64,000 bases of DNA, taken from assembly GCF_030127125.1 (NCBI RefSeq), contig NZ_CP126156.1, forward strand, positions 1,178,001 through 1,242,000, read 5' to 3'. The notes beneath the pieces were generated by a model. The model saw nothing but the letters and a program-made list of their open reading frames with translations, made no database searches and had not been told where the DNA came from. The position numbers and the translations under genes are program-made. This DNA comes from Halobaculum litoreum (GTDB taxonomy: Archaea > Halobacteriota > Halobacteria > Halobacteriales > Haloferacaceae). This document shows, piece by piece, positions 33,126 through 43,670 of this stretch; the first letter of the stretch is position 1, and every line of letters begins with the position of its first letter.

Positions 33126-34778
33126 ATGGCTGATCAGAACACGAGCAGGCGTCGGTTCCTGACGGCGACGGGATCGGCGGCGGCCGCGGTCGCACTCGCA
33201 GGCTGTGCCGGCGGCGACGGCGGCGACGGGACCGAGACCGACGAGCCGATGGACACGACCGAGGGCGGGATGGAGACCACGGAGACGGCCGAGCCCACCG
33301 AGCGGCCCGAGCCGACGACCCGCGAGGGGTACCTCCAGCGGGCCAACCGCCTGATCCACGACGAGGCGCCGTGGGTGTTCCTCCACCGGCAGTTCTCGGT
33401 GTACGGCCAGTCGGACGACATCGAGTGGCAGCCGCGCACGGACGAGCGCGTGGCGGCGTACGCCATCGAACCGGCGACGGACTCCGGCGACGACGTCGTC
33501 ATGACGCAGTCGCAGATGGACTCCGGGCTCGACCCGCAGGACCACCGCGAGACGCCGACGGACAACATCGTCCTCCAGGCGTACGAGGGGCTGCTCGAGC
33601 GCGACGCGGAGGGCGCCATCGTCGAGACGCTGGCGACCGACTACCAGCGCCTCGACGAGACGACCGTCCAGTTCACGGTCCGCGACAACGTCTCGTTCCA
33701 CTCCGGCGACTCGCTCACCCCCGAGGACGTCGCCTTCTCGATCAACCGCATCGTGCAGGAGGACGTCGGCATCGCCTCCCCGCAGGTCGACCAGCTGCTC
33801 GGCGTCGAGGGGGCGGAGGTCGCCTCCACCGACGACCGCACGGTGAACGTGAACCTCTCGGGGCTCAACCCGATCGTGTTCGCGTCGTTCGCGACGTACT
33901 GCGACGTGATGAACAAGTCGTGGGTCGAGAGCAACGACGGCGCGTACATCAACCAGAACATGGAGGGGACCGGCCCGTTCCAGCTGTCGAACTACGAGCA
34001 GGGCGTCTCGGTCGAGTTCCAGCGGTTCAACGACTACTGGGACGACGAGGCGGCAATCTCCACGTTCACGATCAACGCGGCCGGCGAGGCGTCGACGCGC
34101 GTGAACCGCCTCGTCGCCGGCGAGTCCGACATCGCGGTGAACGTGCCGCCCCAGGAGGTGTCCCGCGTCGAGAACAACGACGGGACGTCCATCACGGCGG
34201 TGCCGTCGACGCGCGTCATCTTCAACGCGATGCGCTACGACGTGGAGCCGTTCGACTCCCCGCTGTTCCGGCAGGCGATCAACTACGCGGTCGACCTCGA
34301 GTCGATCATCGAGAACGTCCTCCAGACGTTCGGCAGCGCGACGGGCCAGCCGACGCTCGAGGGCTTCTTCGGCTACAACCCCGACCTCGACCCGTACCCG
34401 TACGACCCGGACATGGCCGAACAGCTGGTCGAGGAGTCCGGCTACGCCGGCGCCGAGGTCGAACTCGTGACGCCGATCGGTCGCTACCTCCGCGACGTCG
34501 AGATCGCGCAGGCGGTCGCCGCGCAGGTCGACGAGCTGTCGAACGTCTCCGCGTCGGCCCGGCAGGTAGAGTTCTCGACGCTCGTCAGTCAGGTGACGAC
34601 GGGCAACATCGAGGACAAGCCGCCGTGGTACCTCCTCGGGTGGGGGAACGCCACGTTCGACGCGATCCAGACGATCCAGCCGCTCCTCGCGAGCGACGGC
34701 TCGCTGACGTCGTACAGCAACGACGAGCTGGACCGCCTCCTCGACGAGGCGCAGCAGCTGCCGAGCGAGACGAACTAG
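33126..34778 (+). CDS. dppA: Dipeptide/oligopeptide ABC transporter substrate-binding lipoprotein, apparently circularly permuted
   Basis: The 550-residue SBP_bac_5 protein has a Tat lipoprotein signal (SRRRFLTATGSAAAAVALAG then Cys27) and an acidic linker to about residue 65. Residues 66-116 (REGYLQRANRLIHDEAPWVF onward to DERVAAYAIEP) look like the segment that normally ends this family; E. coli DppA ends with a comparable KRVELYKQAQVVMHDQAPAL. The usual family start follows (VVMTQSQMDSGLDPQDH), and the chain stops at DEAQQLPSETN, exactly where the moved segment should follow. So the order of modules is circularly permuted while total length is kept. The gene heads a five-gene operon, 7 bp before dppB. 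Confidence 0.85.
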   Translation: MADQNTSRRRFLTATGSAAAAVALAGCAGGDGGDGTETDEPMDTTEGGMETTETAEPTERPEPTTREGYLQRANRLIHDEAPWVFLHRQFSVYGQSDDIEWQPRTDERVAAYAIEPATDSGDDVVMTQSQMDSGLDPQDHRETPTDNIVLQAYEGLLERDAEGAIVETLATDYQRLDETTVQFTVRDNVSFHSGDSLTPEDVAFSINRIVQEDVGIASPQVDQLLGVEGAEVASTDDRTVNVNLSGLNPIVFASFATYCDVMNKSWVESNDGAYINQNMEGTGPFQLSNYEQGVSVEFQRFNDYWDDEAAISTFTINAAGEASTRVNRLVAGESDIAVNVPPQEVSRVENNDGTSITAVPSTRVIFNAMRYDVEPFDSPLFRQAINYAVDLESIIENVLQTFGSATGQPTLEGFFGYNPDLDPYPYDPDMAEQLVEESGYAGAEVELVTPIGRYLRDVEIAQAVAAQVDELSNVSASARQVEFSTLVSQVTTGNIEDKPPWYLLGWGNATFDAIQTIQPLLASDGSLTSYSNDELDRLLDEAQQLPSETN

Positions 34779-34785
34779 GCCGCCA

Positions 34786-35778
34786 ATGGGTTACGGCCGT
34801 TTTCTGCTGAAACGGGGTGTACAGGGAGTCGGCGTCGTCTGGGGAGTCGTGACCGTCGTGTTCGTCCTCCGGTTCATCACGCCGGGGTCGCCCATCGACA
34901 CCGTCGCGCCGCTGGACGCGAGCCAGGAGACGCGGCAACGGATCGCCGAGGAGCTGGGGCTGGACCAGCCGCTGTACGTCCAGTACCTCGACTACCTCGC
35001 CGAGCTGTTGCAGGGCAACATGGGGTACTCGTACATCTCCAGCATCCCGGCGTCCGTGCAGGTGTTCCAGAAGCTGCCGGCGACGCTCGAACTCGCGGTC
35101 GCCGCGAGCCTCGTCGCCGTCGCGTTGTCGATCCCGCTGGGCGTGATCTCGGCGACGCGCCGCCACGAGCCCGCGGACTACGCGGCGACGTCGTTCTCGC
35201 TGCTGGGCATCTCGACGCCGAACTTCTGGCTCGGCATCATGCTCGTGTTGGTGTTCGCCGTCGAGTTGAACGTGTTCCCCACGAGCGGCCGCGCGTACGG
35301 CTTCGGCCAGACGCTCGCGGCGATCACCGGGCCAGAGCCGTTCTTCACGGTCGCGACCGCGTGGCTCGCGTCGCTGTTCCTCCCGGCGATCACGCTGGGG
35401 ACGTACTTCACGGCGCTCATCACCCGGCTCGTCCGCTCGGGGATGCTCGACGAGCTGTCGCAGGGGTACGTCCGCGCGACCCGCGCGAAGGGCCTCCCCG
35501 AGACGCTCGTGCGCTACAAACACGTGCTGCGGAACACGCTGGTGCCGGTGGTGACCGTGCTGGGGCTCCAACTCGGGACGCTCATCGGCGGCGCGGTCAT
35601 CACGGAGGCGGTGTTCGCGTGGCCGGGACTCGGCACGGAGATCATCCGGGCGATCAACGCCCGTGACTGGCCGATCCTCCAGGGCAGCCTCATCGTCATC
35701 GGCTGCGGCTTCGTCCTGCTCAACATCGCGGTCGACGCGCTGTACGCGTACCTCGACCCGCGGGTGGTGGCGGAATGA
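34786..35778 (+). CDS. dppB: Dipeptide/oligopeptide ABC transporter permease DppB
   Basis: The 330-residue inner-membrane permease has the N-terminal FLLKRGVQGVGVVWGVVTVV, the periplasmic loop with LGLDQPLYVQYLDYLAELLQ and GNMGYSY, and the EAA coupling loop YVRATRAKGLPETLVRYKHV. It forms the channel with DppC. About six membrane helices are expected. It lies 7 bp after dppA, and its TGA overlaps the ATG of dppC by three bases (ATGA), so translation is coupled. Haloarchaea hold many paralogous Dpp/Opp systems; the exact peptide or other substrate (nickel and sugars are also carried by this family) is not known. Confidence 0.94.
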   Translation: MGYGRFLLKRGVQGVGVVWGVVTVVFVLRFITPGSPIDTVAPLDASQETRQRIAEELGLDQPLYVQYLDYLAELLQGNMGYSYISSIPASVQVFQKLPATLELAVAASLVAVALSIPLGVISATRRHEPADYAATSFSLLGISTPNFWLGIMLVLVFAVELNVFPTSGRAYGFGQTLAAITGPEPFFTVATAWLASLFLPAITLGTYFTALITRLVRSGMLDELSQGYVRATRAKGLPETLVRYKHVLRNTLVPVVTVLGLQLGTLIGGAVITEAVFAWPGLGTEIIRAINARDWPILQGSLIVIGCGFVLLNIAVDALYAYLDPRVVAE

Positions 35779-36848
35779 AGATCGGCCCGATCTCGATCTC
35801 GCCGCGGACGATCCGGAACCTCCGCAAGGAGTTCCGCTCGTCGGGGCTGGCGCGGATCGGCGTGGTGTTGGTCGTGCTCGTGTTGTTGGCGGCGGTGTTC
35901 GCGCCGTTGATCGCGCCGCACAACCCCCGCACGCAGACCCTCGATCAGGCGCAGCTGCCGCCGCTGGGGTTCACCGACACCGAACAGCAGACGCGGTCGG
36001 AGATGGTCAACGGGAGCATCGAGACCGTCACCGAGAACGTGACCGTGAACGCGACGACGACGTACCCGCTCGGGACGAACTCGCTGGGGCAGGACATGCT
36101 CTCGCGGGCCATCTACGGCGCGCGGACGTCGCTGTTGGTCGGGTTCTTCGGGACCGTGTTGGCGGCGCTGTTGGGGGTCACGGTCGGCCTCACCGCGGGC
36201 TACTACCGCGGCCGGGTCGACGACCTCCTGATGCGGACCGCCGACGTCTCGTTGGCGTTCCCGTCGCTGGTGCTGGCGATCGCCCTCATCGGGCTGTTCA
36301 GCCGGTTCCAAGCCGACGTCGCCTACCGGATCACCGACCCGCTCGTGTCGACCGGCTTCGCCGGCTGGTTCCGCGAGTTGGTCGGCCTGCCGACGCCGAT
36401 GCCCGAGACGGTCGTGTTGCCCACGGTCGTCATCCTCGTCGTCGGCTTCGTCAACTGGGTGTGGTTCGCCCGCATCGCGCGCGGCGAGGCGCTCTCCATC
36501 CGCGAGGAGGAGTACGTGAAGGCCGCCCGCGCGCTGGGCGGCAGCGACGCCCGGATCGTGTTCCGGCACGTCCTGCCCAACGCCATCACGCCCATCCTCG
36601 TGCTCGCGACCATCCAAGTCGCCGCGATCATCCTGTTGGAGTCAGCGCTGTCGTTCCTGGGGTTCTCCGGGACGACGCTCTCGTGGGGATTCGACATTGC
36701 CCAAGGACGTGACTACCTCTCGTCGTCGTGGTGGATCGCAACCGTGCCCGGCCTCGCCATCGTGCTGTCGGTCATCGGCATCAACCTCGTTGGGGACTGG
36801 CTCCGCGACGCGCTCGACCCCGGCATCGAGGGGGAGGGGGGGCTGTAG
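35775..36848 (+). CDS. dppC: Dipeptide/oligopeptide ABC transporter permease DppC
   Basis: The 357-residue second permease has a first helix at about residues 32-52 (ARIGVVLVVLVLLAAVFAPL) and the family motif TYPLGTNSLGQDMLSRAIYG after a long external loop. The EAA loop is YVKAARALGGSDARIVFRHV, and IAQGRDYLSSSWWIATVPGL then LAIVLSVIGINLVGDWLRDA mark the C-terminal helices. The external loop between about residues 55 and 95 carries several Asn-x-Thr sites and is longer than in bacteria. It overlaps dppB and directly abuts dppD, whose ATG follows the stop without a gap. Confidence 0.94.
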   Translation: MKIGPISISPRTIRNLRKEFRSSGLARIGVVLVVLVLLAAVFAPLIAPHNPRTQTLDQAQLPPLGFTDTEQQTRSEMVNGSIETVTENVTVNATTTYPLGTNSLGQDMLSRAIYGARTSLLVGFFGTVLAALLGVTVGLTAGYYRGRVDDLLMRTADVSLAFPSLVLAIALIGLFSRFQADVAYRITDPLVSTGFAGWFRELVGLPTPMPETVVLPTVVILVVGFVNWVWFARIARGEALSIREEEYVKAARALGGSDARIVFRHVLPNAITPILVLATIQVAAIILLESALSFLGFSGTTLSWGFDIAQGRDYLSSSWWIATVPGLAIVLSVIGINLVGDWLRDALDPGIEGEGGL

Positions 36849-38085
36849 ATGAGCGACACGGCAGCCGCGGGCGAGTCCCGTGGCGCCCCCGCCGGCCACC
36901 CGGACGACGTGCTCCGCGTGCGCGACCTCTCCACCCGCTTCTTCACCGAGGAGGGGCAGGTGAACGCCGTCGAGTCGGTGAGCTTCACCGTCCGCGACGG
37001 CGAGATCTTCGGCATCGTCGGCGAGTCCGGCTCCGGCAAGTCGGTGACGGCGCTGTCGCTGATCGACCTCGTCGACTCGCCCGGCCGCGTCACCGGCGGC
37101 GAGGTGTGGTACCGCGACGCCGATCTGGCCGAGGAGTTCCGCGACCGTCTCCCCGACGCCGTCGACGGCGAGTTCGTCGACACGCGCCGGCTCCCGAAGG
37201 GGGTGCGGCGCGCGCTCCGCGGGCCGGCGTTCTCGATGGTGTTCCAGGACCCGATGTCGTCGCTGAACCCCTCGGTCACCGTCGGCGAGCAGATCGCCGA
37301 GGCCGTCGAGGTGCAACGGCGCGCGACGGCGAACCCGCGCCGGACGCGCTCGCGGACGCAGGGGTACGGGATGGGGAAGCTCATCGCCGACACCCTGCTC
37401 CCGAACCGGGGGTTCACCTCGGAGTCGAGCATGAACCGGGCGATCGAGTTACTCGAACAGGTCGGTATCCCCGACCCGGCCGAGCGCGCCCACGAGTACC
37501 CCCACCAGTTCTCCGGCGGGATGCTCCAGCGCGCGATGATCGCGCAGGCGCTCGCCGGCGAACCGGACGTGTTGATCGCCGACGAGCCGACGACCGCGCT
37601 CGACGTGACGATCCAAGCGCAGATCCTGAACCTCCTGCGCGACCTGCAGGAACAGGCCGGCACGTCCGTCGTGATGATCACCCACGACCTGGGAGTCATC
37701 GCGCGGATGTGCAACCGCGTCGGCGTCATGTACGCCGGCCAGATCGTCGAGCGCGGGACGCTGTCAGACGTGTTCGAGACGCCCGTCCACCCGTACACGC
37801 AGGGGCTGCTCGGGTCGATCCCCGACCTCGACGACCCCGCGCCGCGGCTCCAGCCGATCGAGGGGAACGTCCCCTCGCTGCTCGACGAGGAGATGGGCGG
37901 GCGGTGTTTCTTCGCCGACCGCTGTCCGAAGGCGATGACCGACTGCCTCCAGCCGATCTCCGAGTACGACGCCGACCCGGGGAGCGACGAGCACACGGCC
38001 CGCTGTGTCCTCGCCGAGCGGGAGTTCAGCGAGGCCGACGCGCTCCCGCCGGACCACTTCGACCGGAACGAGGAGGTGCGCGGCG

Positions 38086-38093
<8 letters not shown>
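36849..38093 (+). CDS. dppD: Dipeptide/oligopeptide ABC transporter ATP-binding protein DppD
   Basis: The 414-residue ATPase has Walker A GESGSGKSV, Q-loop SMVFQDPMSSLNPSVTVGEQ, signature FSGGMLQRAMIAQALA, Walker B VLIADEPTTALDVT and H-loop MITHDLGVIA. The C-terminal extension has the oligopeptide-family motif CFFADRCPKAMTDC and a later Cys (HTARCVLAER), the usual OppD/DppD tail, which in some homologues holds an iron-sulfur cluster. Between Walker A and the Q-loop there is an extra charged region, and a further insertion follows the Q-loop (residues about 155-185). Its stop overlaps the dppF start by 8 bp. Confidence 0.94.
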
Positions 38094-39567
<1,474 letters not shown>

Positions 39568-40060
39568 ACGCGGTCCCGTCCCCCGCCGTCGACCACGTCT
39601 CCACACTCTCACACGGAGCGGCGCCGCCGTCCCGCGACGGGACCGGCGACGCGGCGAACCCCGTCCCGGTTTCCGCTCGCCGTTCGCCGCGCGAGTTGCT
39701 CGAGCTGTCGCTCGGTGGGCCGAACCCGGAACGGATCCGGGCGACAGCCGAGCACCGAACGGGCCGAACGGACACGTGGACCGACGGGAACTGAGGTGGG
39801 TTTTCACCTATCGTGGCGACACACGAGCGAGCCGGCTATCGATCCCGACCGTCGGGCATGGGTTCCGACGAATCGAGCGCCGACAGAACTCCGCCCAGGT
39901 CGCCGCGCGAAAAAGAGTTAGCGCCCGGTTTGAACGTTCTAAGCGATCCTCGGGCGCTCGTGAAACGTGTGGGGATGCGAGGGGTCGGCGGTGAACGGTC
40001 CGAACCGTCACGAATGCTCGGCATACTATTTGTGGGTAGGGGGTGATCGTTCGGGTGACG
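39568..40060. other. Intergenic stretch without a supported gene
   Basis: About 490 bp separate dppF from the small membrane protein gene at 40061. Frames here are short and look like noise. An AT-rich patch lies at about 39910-39945 (GAAAAAGAGTTAGCG and TTGAACGTTCTAAG), and there is an imperfect inverted repeat at 39991-40011. It may hold a small RNA or the operon terminator, but nothing further can be supported. Confidence 0.5.
39991..40011. promoter_or_regulatory. Imperfect inverted repeat upstream of a small membrane protein gene
   Basis: GTGAACGGTCCGAACCGTCAC pairs its two ends with 8-bp arms and one bulged A. It lies about 50 bp before the ATG at 40061, next to an AT-rich CATACTATTT that could be the TATA box. 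A regulator-binding site is plausible. Confidence 0.35.
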
Positions 40061-40351
40061 ATGAGTCCCTCCAACACCCTCCCATCGGTCGCGTCGCTGC
40101 GCGAGTCGATGTCCACGCCGACCGACGTGAAGAACCTCCTGGCGAAGGCTACGGGCACGGGCAAGACCGCCGCGGTCGTCCCGATCCGTGCGGCCGCCTT
40201 CTACGTCGCCATCGGCCTCCCGCTCGTGTACCTCCCGCTGCTCGCCGGCGGTGTCACGCCCGACCGGTTCGCCGTCCTCCTCGGCCTCCTGTTGGCGAAC
40301 GCGGCCGCGCTGGTGCTCGGACACGACTACGGCGCGAACCGACTCGACTGA
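40061..40351 (+). CDS. Small haloarchaeal membrane protein
   Basis: The 96-residue protein has a polar N-terminus of about 40 residues and two membrane segments, AAAFYVAIGLPLVYLPLLAG and FAVLLGLLLANAAALVLGH, ending DYGANRLD. I do not recognise a named family. The ATG at 40061 follows an in-frame GTG at 40043 that would add six residues. An AT-rich element and an inverted repeat lie upstream. It is flanked by the dpp operon and tRNA-Val, with no functional link visible. Confidence 0.65.
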   Translation: MSPSNTLPSVASLRESMSTPTDVKNLLAKATGTGKTAAVVPIRAAAFYVAIGLPLVYLPLLAGGVTPDRFAVLLGLLLANAAALVLGHDYGANRLD

Positions 40352-40553
40352 GCAGACCCCGCGACCCGACGGCTGGTCCCCGCGACGGGTCGCTCCGACC
40401 GCCGCACCCCACGCTCGACGCCGAGCGCCGGCTGTGACGGCGGCGCGGTCGAGGTAACGGGCCGAACGCTGTCGGTCTCCCGCGGACCGACACCGCTCCG
40501 AGGGTGAGGGAACTGAGCAACAGCTCGACGAGGGAACGGTCGAACGAAGAGAG

Positions 40554-40628
40554 TGGGTTGGGGCGGATTTGAACCGCCGGCCTCCTCCATGTCAAGGAGG
40601 TGTCATAACCGGACTAGACTACCAACCC
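40554..40628 (-). tRNA. tRNA-Val (anticodon GAC)
   Basis: A 75-nt cloverleaf can be folded on the complement. The acceptor arms GGGTTGG and CCAACCC pair, and the anticodon stem CCTCC/GGAGG surrounds loop TTGACAT, giving anticodon GAC (valine, GUC and GUU). The T arm is GGCGG-TTCAAAT-CCGCC. The discriminator is A and no CCA is encoded, as usual in archaea. No intron is seen. A TATA-like AATTAAGG stretch lies 40-47 bp upstream (40668-40675). This gene lies downstream of samp1 on the same strand. Confidence 0.95.
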
Positions 40629-40667
40629 GACCGGGGCTTGCTGCAATCACGAGTTCCGCTGGAACAC

Positions 40668-40675
40668 AATTAAGG
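40668..40675 (-). promoter_or_regulatory. TATA-like element for tRNA-Val
   Basis: AATTAAGG (CCTTAATT on the complement) begins 40 bp before the mature 5' end of the tRNA. This suits an archaeal tRNA promoter with a short 5' leader. Confidence 0.4.
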
Positions 40676-40721
40676 CTTCCGAAAGGGTCGCGCCCCGTGG
40701 CGCCGTCCCACGGTTTGGGGC

Positions 40722-40997
40722 TCACCCACCGCTGACCGGCGGGAACAGCGCGAGTTCGTCGTCGGGGTCGACCGGCGTGTCGAGCCCCTCGCCCTCGCGG
40801 ACGTCCCGGCCGTTGCGGAGGAGGTTGACGTGCCCCCTGAGTTCGCCGTCCTCGTCGAGCACGCGGGTGGCGAGCGCGGGGTGGGCGTCGAGGAGCGCGT
40901 CAAGCGCGTCGCCGACCGTCGTCGCCTCCGGGGCGTCGACGGACGGCTCGGACTCGCCGGCCGCTTCGGCGAGGTCGGCGAACAGCTTCCAGTGCAT
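40722..40997 (-). CDS. samp1: Ubiquitin-like small archaeal modifier protein SAMP1
   Basis: The 91-residue beta-grasp protein of the MoaD/ThiS group ends in a diglycine (ELALFPPVSGG), the residue through which SAMPs are adenylated by UbaA and joined to lysines of target proteins. The start MHWKLFADLAEAAG and the C-terminal FPPVSGG are nearly identical to what I know of Haloferax volcanii SAMP1, which also has a role in molybdopterin synthesis. The internal stretch DALLDAHPALATRVLDEDGE matches the fold. The ATG at 40997 gives the family length. No E1-like ubaA gene is within the window. Confidence 0.92.
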   Translation of the reverse strand: MHWKLFADLAEAAGESEPSVDAPEATTVGDALDALLDAHPALATRVLDEDGELRGHVNLLRNGRDVREGEGLDTPVDPDDELALFPPVSGG

Positions 40998-41069
40998 ACC
41001 CCACCGTCCCGCTCGGGCGGGCAAGAGCGTTGCGCCGGCCGACCCGGGAGGCGGATCCCGCGGTCGACA

Positions 41070-42331
41070 TCATGCGTCGCGGGCGGCGGCGGTGTCGGCG
41101 CGCCCGGCGCGCCGTTCCAGTTCCCGGAGCGACTCCGGGCGGGCGACGACGTACACCGTCTCGTCGGCCGCGAGCGTCCGGGCGCGCGCCGGGATCGGCT
41201 CGATCGCGCCGTCGGCGGCCTCGACGGCGATCACAGCCCCGGGGAGGTCGCCGACGGTCCCCCGGCTCAGTTCGCTGTCGGCCGCGACGGTGATCGCGGC
41301 CATCGTCTCGTCGGCGACGCGGAGCAAGCCGGCGAACTCCCGGTCGGCGCGGGGGCGACCGGCATCGTCACCAGCCGGTACTCGCCGGCGGCCTCGAGGG
41401 GGCGACGTCCGACTCGTCGACCGCGAGCGTCACCACGTCGCCCGCGGCCGCGCGGGCCCGCGGTGGCCACGCGCTCGAACCCGTCCCGGTCGGGGGCGCC
41501 GCCGTCGGCCTCCGGGAGCGGCTCTCCGGGGTCGACCTCCGCCCCGGCCGACCGTTCGACGCGGCGCCACACCTGCACCGCGTCGCCGGGGCCGGCGCCG
41601 TGTGGCGGGTCCGCGCGAACGGCGACCGCACACGCGCCCGGGCCGAGGGTGGGTCCGATCCCCGCCATCCGGCGGCCGACGGCGAGGTGGGTCAGTTCGT
41701 CGCCGTCGAACTCGGCGTCGACGTGGCCGACGCCGTACTCCTCCTTCAGGCGGCTCACGAACCGGTCGCGCAGTTCCGCGTCGGAGAGCCGGCGCGGGAA
41801 CAGCAGCGTCTGGCCGACGAGGCGCTCCTTCGTGGCGGCGTCGGCCGGGTCGTACCCGTCGATGTCGCCGATCTCGTCGGGAAGCTCGACGGGCCGGATC
41901 CGGCCGACCGTCCGCGCGAAGCGGCTCAGTTCTCCCTCGACGCGGTCGGCGCCGGCGACGGCCGTCACGTTGGTGGCGAATCGGTCGCCGGCCCGTCGGC
42001 CGACGGGCGCGGCGCCGGCGGCGACGAGGAGGCTGATCACGTTCCGCACCACCACCGGGGTCGCGAACGGGTCGGACGCGACGACGCCCTCAACCGGGAT
42101 CACCGTGGAGAACAGCCCGACCGTGTTGAGGTACACCGCCACGACGGCCGTGCCGAGCAGCGTCGTGAGCCCGGGCGGCACCGAGTCGTTCACGTACCAG
42201 CGGTAGGCGGCCGCCCCCGCGGCGGCGACGAGGAACGACACCGTCGCGAAGCCGACGAGCCGGGCGACGTTCACGACCCCGAGCGCGTCGGCCGGCGACT
42301 GTAGCGGGACGCCCGCGGCGACGGGGCTCAC
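41070..42331 (-). pseudogene. RCK_C (TrkA-C) domain membrane protein, frame broken three times
   Basis: A GTG start overlaps the stop of the preceding RCK_C gene (GTGA). The N-terminus has about three membrane helices (LVGFATVSFLVAAAGAAAYR), then a soluble domain (GQTLLFPRRLSDAELRDRFV). The end is an RCK_C domain (VAADSELSRGTVGDLPGAVI), the type that in potassium systems binds c-di-AMP or similar. Between about 41340 and 41470 the sense frame changes three times: first to one holding GDVVTLAVDESDVAP, then back (LEAAGEYRLVTMPVAPAPTG), then to that of the C-terminus. Each step is one base. Real loss or local sequence error are both possible; the conserved pieces argue for error. Confidence 0.75.
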
Positions 42332-43557
42332 GCGGCCACCTCCCTCGCGAACCGGTCGAGCGCGTCGCGGGTCCCGACGAGGATCATGTCCGCGCCCGCC
42401 TCGGGCGTCACGTCGCCGTCCGGGGCGAGGCGCCAGCGACCGTCGTCGCGGACGGCCAACACCGCGACGCCGTACTCGTCGCGGACGGCGACCGACCGGA
42501 GACTGTGGCCGTCGAGCGGGCCGCCCGGCGCGACCGAGAGGCGGCGGAACCGCTTGCCCGCGCGCCGCAGCAGCGACAGCAGTTCGAATTCGCGGCGGGT
42601 GCCGCGCGAGCGGACGACCACGCGCCGGACGCCGGCGCCCAGCAGCGCGGTCGCGGCCGCGCGGTCGACCGCCACGGTGAGGCGGCCGTCACCCCCGCGG
42701 TCGTCGGCGACGCCGGGGGCCGCGGGCGCGGCCGCGTCGGTCCCGCCGTCGGTCGCGGCGGGCTTCTTGTCGGGCTTCGACCCGTCGGTGGTCGCCGCCA
42801 CGACGGTGCCGGTCACCGGGTCCCCGGCGGTCGGGACGACCGTCACCTCGTCGCCGTGCGCGAGGCCGGTCGGGAGGAGTGCCGACACCGACACGGCGCG
42901 CTTCCCCTCGGGGACGCGCTTGGAGACGCCGGCCAACGGCGGCGCCGCCGACACCGTCGCCCGGCCGCGCTCGTCGAGGCGGACCGTCACGTCCGCGAGG
43001 TCGAACTCGGATCGGAGTCGCTCGGCGACGGCCCCCTCCAGTTCGCGCAGCGGGAGGTCCGCCGGGAAGTCTTCGGCGAACGTCCGCACCGACTCCCGCA
43101 GCTCGGCGGGGAGCGCGGGGTACCCCTCGACGCCGGCGACGCCGCCGACGACGGTGACATGGACCTGTCCGCGGCCGTTGGCGAGATCGACCACGTCCGT
43201 CGAGAGCGTCCGCTCGGTGAGGCTCTTGAGGGTGATCCGCTTCGGGAGCGCCGCCCCCATGGCGTCGCCCTTCGCGTGGGCGTACAGCGAGATCATCAAC
43301 ACGACGATGATCGCGATGAGCAGCGCGGTCCCGTTCGCGGCGTCCCGGATCGACTGGTCGTTGAGCGCGAGCAGGCCGCCGTTGACCCCCGCGATGGCGA
43401 GCGAGAGCACGACGACACCGAACCCGGGGATCGACACACCGGTGAAGTACTTGAACGCGAAGCCGAGCGTCCACGCGACGAGCGCGGGGACGATCCCGGT
43501 GAGGAGCCCCAGGTACAGGCCCAACATCACCTGGACCGGGAGCGAAGAGGCAGGCAT
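42328..43557 (-). CDS. Membrane protein with C-terminal RCK_C (TrkA-C) domain
   Basis: The 409-residue protein has about three N-terminal membrane helices (VQVMLGLYLGLLTGIVPALV onward), a soluble middle and a C-terminal RCK_C module (FRRLSVAPGGPLDGHSLRSV, then AVLAVRDDGRWRLAP). A second, weaker soluble domain (about residues 110-220) precedes it. The layout is the same as its neighbour at 41070, which suggests the two arose by duplication and may act as a heteromer. Regulation or transport of potassium is the likely role, inferred from RCK_C domains and the adjacent channel gene. The TGA overlaps the next GTG, so the pair is cotranslated. Confidence 0.83.
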   Translation of the reverse strand: MPASSLPVQVMLGLYLGLLTGIVPALVAWTLGFAFKYFTGVSIPGFGVVVLSLAIAGVNGGLLALNDQSIRDAANGTALLIAIIVVLMISLYAHAKGDAMGAALPKRITLKSLTERTLSTDVVDLANGRGQVHVTVVGGVAGVEGYPALPAELRESVRTFAEDFPADLPLRELEGAVAERLRSEFDLADVTVRLDERGRATVSAAPPLAGVSKRVPEGKRAVSVSALLPTGLAHGDEVTVVPTAGDPVTGTVVAATTDGSKPDKKPAATDGGTDAAAPAAPGVADDRGGDGRLTVAVDRAAATALLGAGVRRVVVRSRGTRREFELLSLLRRAGKRFRRLSVAPGGPLDGHSLRSVAVRDEYGVAVLAVRDDGRWRLAPDGDVTPEAGADMILVGTRDALDRFAREVAA

Positions 43558-43670
43558 GCGTCCCCGCAAACGCCGGACGTACAAATCCCTACCGCCGTGG
43601 CTCGGAGGGACCGGGGTGTGCCGGGTCGAATGTCGGGTCGCTTATGCCGGCTCGCGGACTCGTGGCGACA

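Noticed and set aside
39808-40164. A 118-codon complement frame in the gap after dppF
   Set aside because: Arg/Ser-rich with low-complexity composition, overlaps the promoter region and the start of the gene at 40061; no family resemblance.
40553-40735. A 60-codon frame over the tRNA
   Set aside because: It is the antisense reading of tRNA-Val(GAC) and its flank.
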